64,000 nt of DNA from Rebecca billardiae RCC1528 (lineage: Eukaryota > Haptophyta), in assembly GCA_965240325.2 (NCBI GenBank), contig OZ251226.1, positions 310,001 to 374,000 on the forward strand, read 5' to 3'. This document shows positions 19,540 to 28,864 of the stretch, in pieces. Made by a program: the position numbers and the translations under genes. The notes under the pieces were generated by a model. That model did no database searches, was not told the origin of the DNA, and saw only the letters and a program-made list of their open reading frames with translations. Positions within the stretch are counted from its first letter, which is position 1; every line of letters starts with the position of its first letter.

Positions 19540-20127
19540 TCAGACGCGATCAGGCAACTCCGCCTCCGGACGCTTGGTGATTTGAAAGTGCGGCCCGATG
19601 CCGGGGACATCGAACTTATCGCTCGAGAGCTCCCAGCCCTGCTTTTCGTAGAAGGGGACGGCGACTTCACGGGCGTTGGCAAAGAGAAGTCTACCGGGTG
19701 TCGCCTTCGCAAGGCTCTCCTCAGCAAACGCTAGCAGCCGTGAGCCAACGCCGCGGCGGATGTAGTCCGGATGTGTCGCCATGCCGCGCAGCTGCCACTG
19801 CGGATCACCCGGCTTGCCCTTGAGCAGGACAGTCGCACAGCCGATAGCCTCGCGATTCTGCAGGAACGCACCAAAGTGAAGAGTGGTCGAGTGCCTGTCC
19901 TCGTCGTAGGCGGCGGCTGACAGCTCAAGACCGGGTCGTAGGACGTCGCGCCGTAGGCGGATGATCTCGTCGACTGGCGCGTTCCGGAGCGTAACGATCT
20001 TTCCATCAAGCACGAACGTCACACCCGCCGCATCGCTTGCTGGCGCGCCGATGTCACCCTGCATGACGACGCGGTCGCACGCGATGGCGGAGAACAGCGC
20101 GCCGAGCCCGCGACACCCAAGCCTCAT
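19540..20127 (-). CDS. GNAT-family N-acetyltransferase
   Basis: 195 residues from the ATG at 20127. The GNAT core is clear: strand and helix (DEIIRLRRDVLRPGL), TTLHFGAF, QWQLRGMATHPDYIRRGVGS (motif A, the acetyl-CoA pyrophosphate loop R-x-G-V-G-S), then FANAREVAVPFYEKQGWEL (motif B with the usual Tyr), and DVPGIGPHF. Such enzymes transfer acetyl groups from acetyl-CoA to amines; the substrate is unknown. The protein looks more like bacterial small-molecule GNATs than histone or ribosomal ones. The first 25 residues add a Cys/Leu-rich stretch that could be a targeting peptide; a later Met (MQGDIG) is an alternative start. The coding sequence is visibly less GC-rich than its neighbours, which may indicate transfer. 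Unspliced. Confidence 0.8.
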   Translation of the reverse strand: MRLGCRGLGALFSAIACDRVVMQGDIGAPASDAAGVTFVLDGKIVTLRNAPVDEIIRLRRDVLRPGLELSAAAYDEDRHSTTLHFGAFLQNREAIGCATVLLKGKPGDPQWQLRGMATHPDYIRRGVGSRLLAFAEESLAKATPGRLLFANAREVAVPFYEKQGWELSSDKFDVPGIGPHFQITKRPEAELPDRV

Positions 20128-20157
20128 CAACCGCGGTTTCACTTTTTTATTGCACTG

Positions 20158-20405
20158 TTACATCCTGTCGGCGCGCTGTCGCATCGGCGCCCAGTCGGAG
20201 AGCCGAGACTCAAGAGGTCGGACGACGCGACGTTTCGGTGGACTACGGTGGGGCGAGGACGACGGGCGCTGGCGCGCCGCGCCCGGCGGCCGCAGCCCTC
20301 ATCCAGGCCTCGCAGGGCGGACGGATCGGAACGGATCAATTCCGACGGCGCTACCATCTCAATCTGTCCATCGGCGACGACAGTTGTCAGCGGGCGTCAA
20401 GTGAC
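20158..20405 (+). repeat. Dispersed repeat R2, copy A
   Basis: CATCCTGTCGGCG through GCGGGCGTC matches 61206-61430, including GGTGGGGCGAGGACGACGGGC and GCCCTCATCCAGGCCTCGCA. It begins about 30 bp upstream of the GNAT start codon. Confidence 0.75.
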
Positions 20406-20560
20406 AATCACACCGTATCACGACAATAATCTCGCCCGTGCCTTATCAAGCTTATAATGTCTTAAATTAATATGACGTGTCTGTGTCATCTCTTATAATT
20501 CTTACTAGCTTAGACTGCTTAGTTTACACAAACTGTACAGCAGCTAATTTATACTATGTC

Positions 20561-20735
20561 GTTTTGACGTGCACACTTGGTAAAGGCGTGATACGATTGA
20601 CGCCACTCCAACATAGCGACAACAATTCTGGTCACTGGCACAATTGTCAATTCACAATTTCACAAAGACACCGCCACAAAACAGACCCGCGGCGCAGGCA
20701 GGTTGAGCCTTGAGGGGCGCGTTGCCGCACTCCCT
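20561..20735 (+). repeat. Dispersed repeat R4, copy A
   Basis: GTTTTGACGTGCACACTTGG, then TTGACGCC, CACAAAGACACCGCCACAAA, GCGCAGGCAGG and GGGGCGCGTTGCCGCAC occur in the same order at 30651-30768, where spacing is shorter. Confidence 0.7.
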
Positions 20736-21384
20736 GACCGGGCGGGCTGGAGCCGGTCGTCGTCGGTAGCGGGAGACTCAGATTTCAGAGTCAGACCGGT
20801 CGATCTGCGAACTGCGGTGCGAGTGCCGAGTGCGAGTACAGCGTGAGCGGTCGCGCCACGGCAGTGACGGCGCCACGCCTGCGAGCCCGGCCCGGCGGCT
20901 GCGAACCAGTGCAGAACGCGGCGCTGCCTCACGGCTGCCTGAGTCCGGGCCGACCTCGAGTCACGTCGACAACGTCGTTGCCGTCGTCGCCACTCGCCGT
21001 CGAGCCGGAGACGCGGCTCCCGCCGAGCTCCGAATCGTCACTTGATTGAGTGCGACTGCGAGTGGCTACAGTAGTGGCTCGATCTCGGTCTTCTTCCGGC
21101 GGGAGCACAACGGCAAGCGACCCAACGCCTCGCCATGGAGCGCTTTCGTCAGACGTGGCGGAAGCCCGTCGTCCTTCGCATCGCATCGCAAGTGACGGCA
21201 GCTGACCTGCGGGCAGGACCGTGGGCGGCGCCGCACCGTGTGTGCGCACACCCGCTCACATGAGACATGAGCATGGATGTGGAGCAGAAGCAGAGGATAA
21301 TTGTGTTTGCCGCCCGGCAGGCTTCCATATCCAGCTCGCCCGGCGCAGCAGGGTGCGGCGAGCAGGCGTGGGCACGTGCGCTTG
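20736..21384. other. Spacer, no gene recognised
   Basis: GC-rich DNA between R4 and the 3' end of the coiled-coil gene. Short frames on both strands have no supporting motif. Confidence 0.5.
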
Positions 21385-22029
21385 CTATCGCTTCTGCAGC
21401 CCGTTGCTGCGACGGGCCGCGGCAGGTTGCTGCTTGGCGCGCACGCCTCCGGCTCCCCGCGTCGCCCCTGGCTTCGCGTGCACACTCTCCACGCGCTGCA
21501 GCTGCTGCTCGAGCTTGAGGCGTGCCTCGCGCTCCTGCATGAACATGTGCTCGAGCTGCTCGAGCCGCGCCGTCACGTCCGTGCCTGCCGTCGCCACGGA
21601 GACCTCCGATGCCGCCGGTGGGAGCGATGTGCACAGCGAGCGCCGGCTGCCAGAAGCGATGCTGGATGCCGTGGGGGGTGGTTGGCCTGGGCGGCTGCCG
21701 CTCAGGGACGGTGGCGGGCGCGTGCCGTCGGCGAGCGTCGCATGCCCGACGTAGGGCGGCAATGGCCGCGTCGCGGCCGCGTTGATCCTCGGCGCCGTTC
21801 CTGACGCCGAATCGTTGTCGGCCGAGGTGGCGTAAGGGGGGAGAGAGGCTGGCCTGCCGCGCGCGGGCGGCGCAGGCGGCGGCAATGGCGCGCCCGGGCG
21901 AAGGTCGGCGCCGTACATATCGCTGACATGCTTTGTGAGCTCCTTGTCGACGCGCTGCTTCCAGCCCGCGTCGTTCAGCTGGTGGGTTGACCGCTGCGTC
22001 GGGGGCGGCCGCCCGCGCTGCGACGACAT
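21385..22029 (-). CDS. Small coiled-coil protein of unknown function
   Basis: 214 residues from the ATG at 22029; an in-frame TTG further upstream is not a plausible start. The N-terminus is basic and polar, with a short conserved-looking helix (AGWKQRVDKELTKHVSDMYG, about residues 22-41). The middle is Pro/Ser-rich. The last third holds a leucine-heptad coiled coil (about 155-185: LEQLEHMFMQEREARLKLEQ) and ends with a basic tail. No catalytic motif, signal peptide or membrane segment is seen. The coiled coil suggests dimerisation. Divergent from FHA gene 3. Confidence 0.6.
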   Translation of the reverse strand: MSSQRGRPPPTQRSTHQLNDAGWKQRVDKELTKHVSDMYGADLRPGAPLPPPAPPARGRPASLPPYATSADNDSASGTAPRINAAATRPLPPYVGHATLADGTRPPPSLSGSRPGQPPPTASSIASGSRRSLCTSLPPAASEVSVATAGTDVTARLEQLEHMFMQEREARLKLEQQLQRVESVHAKPGATRGAGGVRAKQQPAAARRSNGLQKR

Positions 22030-22410
22030 CGTGCAACGGCTCAAATCACCGTGTCCCGGTGAGTGTCGTCAGTCGTTCACTGGTCAGGACTCTGATCAAC
22101 ATCAGCGGAGTTGTTCAGGACGGGAGACCAGCCCGCCGAAGCTTTGTCGTGGCCAGAATTATTCTGGCAAGCTACAGTTTACTAAGAATAAGAGACGCAC
22201 ACAGCTCAGGCAGGCGAGACTAATAAAAGCGGCAAGGGCGCCGCGCACCGCCCGGGCGGGCCCGCCGCCGCGCGCACGCCGCGGCAGCCGCCGACGACAG
22301 CCGCACTGGCAAGCTTGGCGAAGCCGTTGGACCAGGGTGGACTGGGCACAGCGCGAGGCGGGCGCCCGAAGCCACGCGCTTGCGACGAGGGGCGACAACT
22401 CCAGGCGAGC
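22030..22410. promoter_or_regulatory. Shared spacer of divergent coiled-coil / FHA gene 3 pair
   Basis: 381 bp between opposite ATGs. It contains the near-palindrome GCCAGAATTATTCTGGC (22152-22168) and, immediately after it, one arm of the MITE-like repeat (22172-22220), so repeat DNA is part of this promoter region. Confidence 0.45.
22172..22220 (+). repeat. MITE-like terminal arm
   Basis: TACAGTTTACTAAGAATAAG, then AGACGCACACAGCTCAGGCA and GGCGAGA. The same sequence is at 32321-32369 and, inverted or paired, at 60561-60710 and 61411-61479. Confidence 0.8.
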
Positions 22411-24411
22411 ATGCGCCAGCTTCAGCCGACCGTCATCAGCGGTCGGCGCGTGGTCGTCGGCCGTGGCCAGAACTGCGACTTGCGCATCCCGCAGAACGTC
22501 TCGCCCGTTCTCTACTTGAGCCGCGAGCACGCAGAGATTGCGTGCGCCGACGGCACGTGCCGGCTCTCAGACCTGTCGCAGAACGGCACCTTCGTCAATG
22601 GCGTGCGCGCGTGCAAGACGCCTGGGAGCACAGCGCTCTCTGTGGGTGACATCGTCACGTTCTGTCCGCCGCAGTTCGCCCGGAGCGCGGGGAGCTCGGT
22701 GATGCTGCCCAATCCAGCGCGCTTCACCGTCAGCGAGCGAGCCGATGGATCGATTGTCCTCGAGCACACGCCCGTCTCGGGCGGGGCTGCGGCCGAGGAG
22801 GCGGTGGCGACGGCGAGTCCGATGCCGGCGACGGGCGCGCAGCTCTCGCCGCCGGCCGACCTGCGCACCGCGCAGCCGCACGCGAGCGCTGCGGCAACGT
22901 CGACCGCAGTGCGTGCGCTCGATGGCGAGAGCAGCCATAGGGCCGCCTCGCGCCGAGCTGGCCTCAAGCCGGCCGATCCAGGCGCGCCCAGCCCCGTGCT
23001 CGCCGACCTGCCGCTCAACAGCGCGGCACCGGATTCGGCTGCGCGCGTGGATCAGGCGGCCCCACCGGCGACGCGCGCCGAGCACGAGCTGCAGTTCGTG
23101 CAGGTGAAGGCGGGTGAGACCACCCTCGGTGCGGTGCAGCTGCCGCCCCCGCCCGCCCGGGCGCTGTACGCTACCGTGCGCGAGGGCATCGAGCTTGGCG
23201 GGCTGACGGACGAGCCGTTCGCCTTCGCGGTGCAGTGCGCCGACGGCAGCGTCGTCTCGCTGCGCCGCGCGCAGGAGGCGATCTACGAGGTGCCGCCGAG
23301 CGCGCGCACCCACGGCATCGTCGTCGTCCCCGCGCCGCATGCACGCGCCCAGCCCGGTGGCGCGCGCGTGGGGGCCGGCGGCGCGGCCGTCGAGCCGCCG
23401 GCGCAGAGGCCGAAGGGCTCGTCGAGTGCGAATGATGGCGCCCCGGCGACGCCGCCGGCGGAGCCACGTGCGCGCGCGCAGCAGCCGGAGGAGGGCTCGG
23501 ATGAGCGGCTTGACTCCGCAGCCGCGCCGCGCGCCGCGGCTCCGCCCTCGGCGCCCATGCCCGCGCTGACGGCCGCGGCCGATGGTGTGAGAGCGAGCAG
23601 CCGCGCGCACGCGCACGTGTGCGATATGCCGCCCCCAGCGGCTGACGCATGCGCGCAGCCGGACGGGGCGACCGCCCACCACGCGCCCCCCGCTGCTGGG
23701 GTCGCGCTCTCCGGAGGCCGCGGCGTGACGGGCACCAAGCGCGGGCGCGGACAGCCGCGGGCGTCTGGCAGGACGGGCGGCAACAAGCGCGCCGTGTACA
23801 CGCGCAAACCCTGGACCTTGTGGAAGAAGTGGCATTGGGGAGAGATCAAGGTGCGCGCGCGCGCGCGCGCCTCGCCATGCGTCGCCTCGCGTCCACTCCT
23901 GCGCGCTCGCCTCCAGCTGTGCGGCGCTCAGCCGCGTCCTGTTCGTGGCACACGCCACCCCGCGCCACCCCGCGCCGTCGGCCCGCAGAGCCAGGGGCTG
24001 ACGGAAGGGTATGGCTACCACAACTTCCCGTTCGAAGCGCAGTGGGAGCAGCTACCGCAAGAGACCAAGGACCACTGGACGGCCAAGGCCGAGCAGGAAA
24101 ACGACAAGCGGCGTCAGGACCTGGGGTCAAACGACCCGCAGCCACCGGCCGCGGGTGTTCGCCGCGCCCCCAGCTATCCAGCGGCGATGGGCGGCGACGA
24201 GCCGCGCGAGCATCAGCCGGACGATGCGGCGGCTGAGGCACTTACTTACGCGCTCGCCCGTGCGCGTCCCTGCCAGCCTGTGCTCGCCCACGAGCACGAT
24301 GCTGCCCCGAGCGCGGGCCCCGATGCCGATGGCGATGTCCCATGCGGATTCCCCATGCGCATGGACTCGATCGAGGATCTGGACCCCACGCAGCCTGAAC
24401 CCGAGGTCTGA
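22411..24411 (+). CDS. FHA-domain protein with HMG-box-like domain (FHA gene 3)
   Basis: The ATG at 22411 precedes the FHA fold directly; the frame is open upstream but without a better ATG. FHA domain at about 8-90: VVVGRGQNCDLRI, YLSREHAEI, LSQNGTFVNGV, then LSVGDIVTF, all signature residues present. A long Ala/Pro-rich linker follows. At about 462-525 lies an HMG-box-like segment, KPWTLWKKWHWGEIK joined to YHNFPFEAQWEQLPQETKDHWTAK by removing an intron. The intron 23851-23994 (GTGCGC donor, CCAG acceptor, 144 bp) has no stop and is a multiple of three, so retention is also possible; 23988 is an alternative acceptor. Spliced length is 618 residues. An AT-hook-like GTKRGRGQPR precedes the box, supporting DNA binding. 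A phospho-dependent nuclear factor is inferred. Confidence 0.75.
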   Translation: MRQLQPTVISGRRVVVGRGQNCDLRIPQNVSPVLYLSREHAEIACADGTCRLSDLSQNGTFVNGVRACKTPGSTALSVGDIVTFCPPQFARSAGSSVMLPNPARFTVSERADGSIVLEHTPVSGGAAAEEAVATASPMPATGAQLSPPADLRTAQPHASAAATSTAVRALDGESSHRAASRRAGLKPADPGAPSPVLADLPLNSAAPDSAARVDQAAPPATRAEHELQFVQVKAGETTLGAVQLPPPPARALYATVREGIELGGLTDEPFAFAVQCADGSVVSLRRAQEAIYEVPPSARTHGIVVVPAPHARAQPGGARVGAGGAAVEPPAQRPKGSSSANDGAPATPPAEPRARAQQPEEGSDERLDSAAAPRAAAPPSAPMPALTAAADGVRASSRAHAHVCDMPPPAADACAQPDGATAHHAPPAAGVALSGGRGVTGTKRGRGQPRASGRTGGNKRAVYTRKPWTLWKKWHWGEIKVRARARASPCVASRPLLRARLQLCGAQPRPVRGTRHPAPPRAVGPQSQGLTEGYGYHNFPFEAQWEQLPQETKDHWTAKAEQENDKRRQDLGSNDPQPPAAGVRRAPSYPAAMGGDEPREHQPDDAAAEALTYALARARPCQPVLAHEHDAAPSAGPDADGDVPCGFPMRMDSIEDLDPTQPEPEV

Positions 24412-24812
24412 CACTGCAGAGTAGATGGCAGATGCGGCTGCTCACCCGGCAGCTGCCAGCTGCCTGCCCGGGAGCCCTCCGTTTGCCCTGGGACCCCCCT
24501 TGACGGCTCTGAAGTCTGAGCGTCGCGCCATGCCGGTGCTGCTTGCTAGTCCGGGTGGTGTACCGGACTTTGCACTTGCTGTCAACTTGAGCTGCTCTTG
24601 AGTCTTGATCACCCGGACGGTTACAAGCCGGCACAAACTTGGCCCAAAGCGCCCAAATTTCAGGTTCCTGTAGTACCAACCGGGCTGGGAACGAGGTCGC
24701 GATTCATCGCTGCTGTAGCTCGATCATCAATCGCGCCGCTCGGGCTGGAGGAGACTGGCTGCCTGGAGACCTCGCGCAATCGCCAGGAACCTCGGCGTCT
24801 TGCGCGACGACC
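24412..24812. other. Spacer between FHA gene 3 and Pro-rich gene
   Basis: 401 bp, no feature recognised; it must contain the FHA gene 3 terminator and the Pro-rich gene promoter. Confidence 0.5.
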
Positions 24813-26505
24813 ATGTCGCGCCGCGGGCTCGTCGTGTGCGTGCTCGCGTGCCTCATCAGCTTCTGCGCTGCACAAAGCCCACCGCCTCCGTTGCCGCCAC
24901 CGAGCCCGCCACCATCCCCTCCGCCCAGCCCGCCGCCCAGCCCGCCTCCGCCCAGCCCGCCGCCCAGCCCGCCGCCCAGCCCGCCTCCTTCCCCGCCGCC
25001 CAGCCCGCCGCCCGGCCCACCTCCTTCCCCGCCGCCCAGTCCACCGCCGTCCCCACCGCCGCCGCTGCCGCCGCCCAGCCCACCGCCGAGCCCGCCGCCC
25101 AGCCCGCCGCCTAGCCCGCCGCCAAGCCCGCCGCCGACACCGCCGCCCAGCCCACCTCCGTCCCCACCTCCGTCCCCACCTCCGTCCCCACCGCCCAGCC
25201 CGCCGCCACCAACTCCGCCACCGAGCCCGCCGCCGAATCCACCTCCGTCCCCGCCGCCAAGCCCACCACCCAGCCCTCCGCCTCCGACACCGCCGCCGAG
25301 CCCACCGCCAAGCCCGCCACCCAGCCCACCGCCGAGCCCACCGCCGCCAACACCGCCGCCCAGCCCACCGCCGAGCCCACCACCGAGCCCACCACCGCCG
25401 AACCCGCCACCCAGCCCGCCGCCCAGCCCGCCGCCCAGCCCGCCGCCGCCCAACCCGCCGCCCAGCCCGCCGCCAAGCCCACCACCTCCATTGCCGCCTC
25501 CGAGCCCGCCGCCCAGCGCACCGCCGAGCCCGCCGCCCAGCCCACCGCCCAGCCCGCCGCCGCCAACACCGCCGCCCAGCCCACCGCCGCCAACACCGCC
25601 GCCCAGCCCACCGCCCAGCCCGCCGCCGAGCCCACCACCGCCGAGCCCGCCACCCAGCCCGCCGCCGCTTCCGCCGCCATCCCCGCCACCGAGCCCGCCG
25701 CCGTCACCACCGCCCCTCCCGCCGCCTCCGCCACGCACGGAGCCGTTCCCGCCGCCAACGCCGCCCTCGCCACCGCCCAGCCCGCCGCCCACCCCACCGC
25801 CTTCACCACCCCCAAGCCCGCCGCCGCCGTCCCCGCCACCAAGCCCGCCGCCGACCCCGCCACCCTCCCCGCCACCAAGCCCGCCACCAAGCCCGCCGCC
25901 AAGCCCGCCGCCAAGCCCGCCGCCTCCGTCGCCGCCACCGAGCCCGCCACCAAGCCCTCCGCCGCCCAGCCCGCCGCCTGCGCCGCCTACGCCGCCCTCG
26001 CCGCCCGCCTCACCTCCATCCCCGCCCCCGAGCCCACCCCCGCCCTCGCCCCCACCCTCGCCGCCCGCGCCGCCACCCTCGCCTCCGCCCCCATCCCCGC
26101 CGCCCATGCCGCCGCCCTCGCCGCCGCCCAACCTCGGTGTCGTGACCACGGCCACAGTCACCCTCTCCGGCTCCGTCGATGACTGGGATGAGAACACGGA
26201 GCTGGGCGCGGCGCTGATCGCCAACTTCACCTCGGCGGTCGCGGAGACGATCGGCGTCGACGAGCGCACCATCACCATCACGTCCATCACCAACGGCTCG
26301 GTGATCATCGTCTTTGAGGTCATCGACCGCAGCACGACCAACGCGGGCAGCTCGACGGTCGCCGCCTCGATCACAAGCAACGCCAACGCGCTCGCCTCGG
26401 CGATCCAGGCGCGGACGGGGCGCACCGTGACGCCCTCAAGCATCGCCGTGACCAACACGGCTGTCGTGGGCGTTGCGCCATCGCCGCCGCCACAGGGCGG
26501 TGGCG

Positions 26506-26545
<40 letters not shown>

Positions 26546-26777
26546 CAAGAAGAAGCCAAAGGCCGCGGCCGAGCCGGACGCGCCGCTCGCCCTGTTTGGC
26601 CTGGAGCAGAACGTGGTCATCGGCATCCTCGCCGGCCTGTTCTGCCTGCTCCTCTGCTGCTGCGCGGGGCTCTGCCTGGGCATGAAGCGAAGAAGGGAAC
26701 GCAACGCCGGTGGCGGCGACTCGCGCGCGCTGCGCGACGAAGACGGCGACGACGATCGCGTCGAGCAGCGGCTGTGA
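24813..26777 (+). CDS. Pherophorin/extensin-like Pro-rich type I membrane protein
   Basis: 654 residues. The ATG at 24813 starts a clear signal peptide (MSRRGLVVCVLACLISFCAA). Residues about 22-437 are SPPPSPPP-type repeats, the hydroxyproline-rich rod of algal cell-wall glycoproteins, expected to be O-glycosylated. A folded ectodomain follows at about 438-560 (VTTATVTLSGSVDDWDENTE, then ERTITITSITNGSVIIVFEV), shaped like the SEA-type domains attached to many algal surface proteins. Then a second short SPPP piece, an acidic run of about 12 Asp, KKKPK, one transmembrane helix at about 600-623 (VVIGILAGLFCLLLCCCAGL) and a short basic cytoplasmic tail. A surface or scale/wall-anchoring protein is inferred. 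Unspliced. Confidence 0.85.
24880..26130. repeat. C-rich minisatellite coding for the SPPP rod
   Basis: Units of 9-15 bp such as CCGCCCAGCCCG and CCACCGAGCCCA repeat for over 1.2 kb inside the Pro-rich gene. Strand asymmetry is extreme (C on plus, G on minus), which opens long false frames on both strands. Confidence 0.9.
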
Positions 26778-27589
26778 GCGTCGCGCGGCGCGCGGCGTGT
26801 CGCGCATTTCCGAGCCGCGAGCGCGTCTCGATGCCGCGCTCGGCACCCGCCCAGAACGAGCACCCACTGCACGCCTCTGCCTCCGCGCATGCGTCGCGAA
26901 GGCGGGTGCCACTGCACCGACCGCGCATGTCTCGGCAACGCACTGCTTCGTGCGGCGACGGTGGACCCGGGCTCCATGCGCCCCTGCTGACTTATTATTG
27001 CCATCCGCCGCCACTCGGTCTCGGGCCACGCGCGCCGGCCAGCCAGGTCAGCGGGTCAGCCTACGGCGCCGCCAGTTTCACTTCTTGCAGGCGGGCGGCA
27101 GGCGACCTCGCGCGGACCTGGCGATTCTAGCTAGCACCGCCGACCGCAGTAGACCCCACCGACACTCCCTTCGGCTTCTAGCTAGGACTCGAGCTAGTAG
27201 CTCCGCGTTCGGCCCGCCCGTACCTCAGTGAGCCCTCAGTACCTGGTCCGCTGTGTCGGACTGTGAATGTGAGTGAGTGTCTGTGACACTGCTGTCAGAC
27301 AGACAGTGTGAGTGTGTCGTTAAATCATACTACTAGAATGAGTAACCCGTCCCACGCTATTTTTCCGGGCGACTGAATAGGCGGGCCAGATCCCGCCTAT
27401 CTACAATTTCTCTAAGTAAATAACATTGCTTGGGACGGGAGGGCGGTTTGCCCCCACACCCTAATAATGAATCAAGTACTGCCATGCGACATCGGCTGCC
27501 AATAAGTGCCATGCTCACTCCGCCGTAGGTGGGCCCACAGCCATTAAAAATGAAATCGTCACAATCTCTCTGGCTTTTTCGGATACCAC
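26778..27589. other. 3' flank of Pro-rich gene, no gene recognised
   Basis: Probable 3' UTR followed by spacer; a GT/GA simple-sequence patch lies at 27265-27320. No supported gene. Confidence 0.5.
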
Positions 27590-27651
27590 TTCTATGATTT
27601 AAAGACACAGGCACGAGGGCGCCACTCGCCAGCTCTCCTGATTCGTCTGGC
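27590..27651 (+). repeat. R5 short repeat
   Basis: CTTCTATGATTTAAAGACAC, then AGGCACGAGGGCGC and AGCTCTCCTGATTCGTC. The fullest copy of a motif also seen near 19086, 33793, 42732, 43437 (inverted) and 44861. Confidence 0.8.
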
Positions 27652-27863
27652 ATCGTGGTACTAGTAGGCTGGTCCGGAAGCTTGCAGCATGAGCAGTGGC
27701 AGTGGTGTGAGCACGTTGATGTTGGTCGCCAGGCGGGTTGATGTTGTCGTTGTCCGTCGTCGACGTCGTCAGGTCTCATCAGGCCCACGCCAGCAGTCTG
27801 ACTAGTGCATGGCCGAGACAGCCTGCATCATAAATATAATATAGCGTATTGTTATTATATTAT

Positions 27864-28260
27864 TGTCAAAAGCCCAAGGCAGCCATTGGCGCCATTCCCC
27901 AGCTCGAGGTTTCAATCTCAAGGCGCTGAGCAATTCTAAGCGCCACCATGCTGACGAGGCTTCATTCCAATTCAAAACCTTATCATCGACCTCAACTGTC
28001 GGTTTTATTCATGTCCAGTGCACCAAATTCATTCATCATCATTCATCGTGCATTTCAGAATGGCCAACAATAACTGAACAAGCGTCGCGGAACACTCCAG
28101 GAATCAAAGGTCCTGAGACGTTCTCGAGCGAAGCTGAGAAGGTGGTCCAAACTTTCCAATCAACGGAATTCCGAGAGCATTCCGACCGAGGGAAGCAGGC
28201 ACACGAAGATTCCAAAATCTTCATTGCCACTTCTACCAGCTTTCACTGAACCAAAACTGA
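27864..28260. other. Lower-GC island of unknown origin
   Basis: This stretch has near-balanced base composition, unlike the GC-rich genes and AT-rich spacers around it. A 128-codon open frame on the plus strand (27863-28249) has no ATG and no recognisable motif. It may be foreign or relic DNA. Confidence 0.4.
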
Positions 28261-28864
28261 TCGATCAGCACGCAAAGCAGGGATGCCCCTGCCACATGCT
28301 TCCGCCGCCACGCACGAAGTGCCAATCAATAATTATTATTATCCGCCACGCACTCGGTGCCGAGACAGCCGAGCAGCAGTGGCGGGCGAGCAACGGTGCG
28401 GGCCGAGTGGGCCCACTGACTAGATCTATGCTGAATGATGAGACATCATCACTGACATGTACTACTAGTCTGCTATTGTCGTGACATTTAGATCGCCGGG
28501 ACATGAGCGTCATGAGCCCGTCATGAGCGTCATGAGCCTACCGTGACCGCGTGGATGGCAGGATGCCGCAGCCACTGCTCTCTCGTCGAAAGCGACAAAC
28601 TCGAACGCGTACGCTTGGATGTAGCCTTGCAAATCGTATGCTCAAGCTGAAGCAGCGCCGCCCGACTTGGCTCACTTGAAGCTCCAGCAGCCGCAGGTTC
28701 GGGCCGTCAGTACTCGGTTGCGGGAGCCTGCCGTGCGGCCAACGCGCAGTCAAAGCCTCGGCTGCGTGATCACGCGGCGTCGCCTGGATTCCGGACGCAG
28801 ATGGCACACGCGCGTGTGCTCATCATCATGGTTGGTGGTGGCGCTCGCCATGGCCCGCCCAGCG
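28261..28864. other. Spacer with GCGTCATGA iterations
   Basis: Short tandem iterations of CATGAGCGTCATGAGCC lie at 28503-28537. No gene is recognised; the right part is probably the 3' UTR of the carrier gene. Confidence 0.5.

Noticed and set aside
24598-26145. 515-codon Arg/His/Pro-rich plus-strand frame
   Set aside because: A shifted reading of the same minisatellite, with no domain and no good start.
24704-27004. 766-codon Gly-rich frame on the minus strand
   Set aside because: It is the antisense of the SPPP rod; the GGG repeats come from the C-rich minisatellite. The plus strand has the signal peptide and TM helix.
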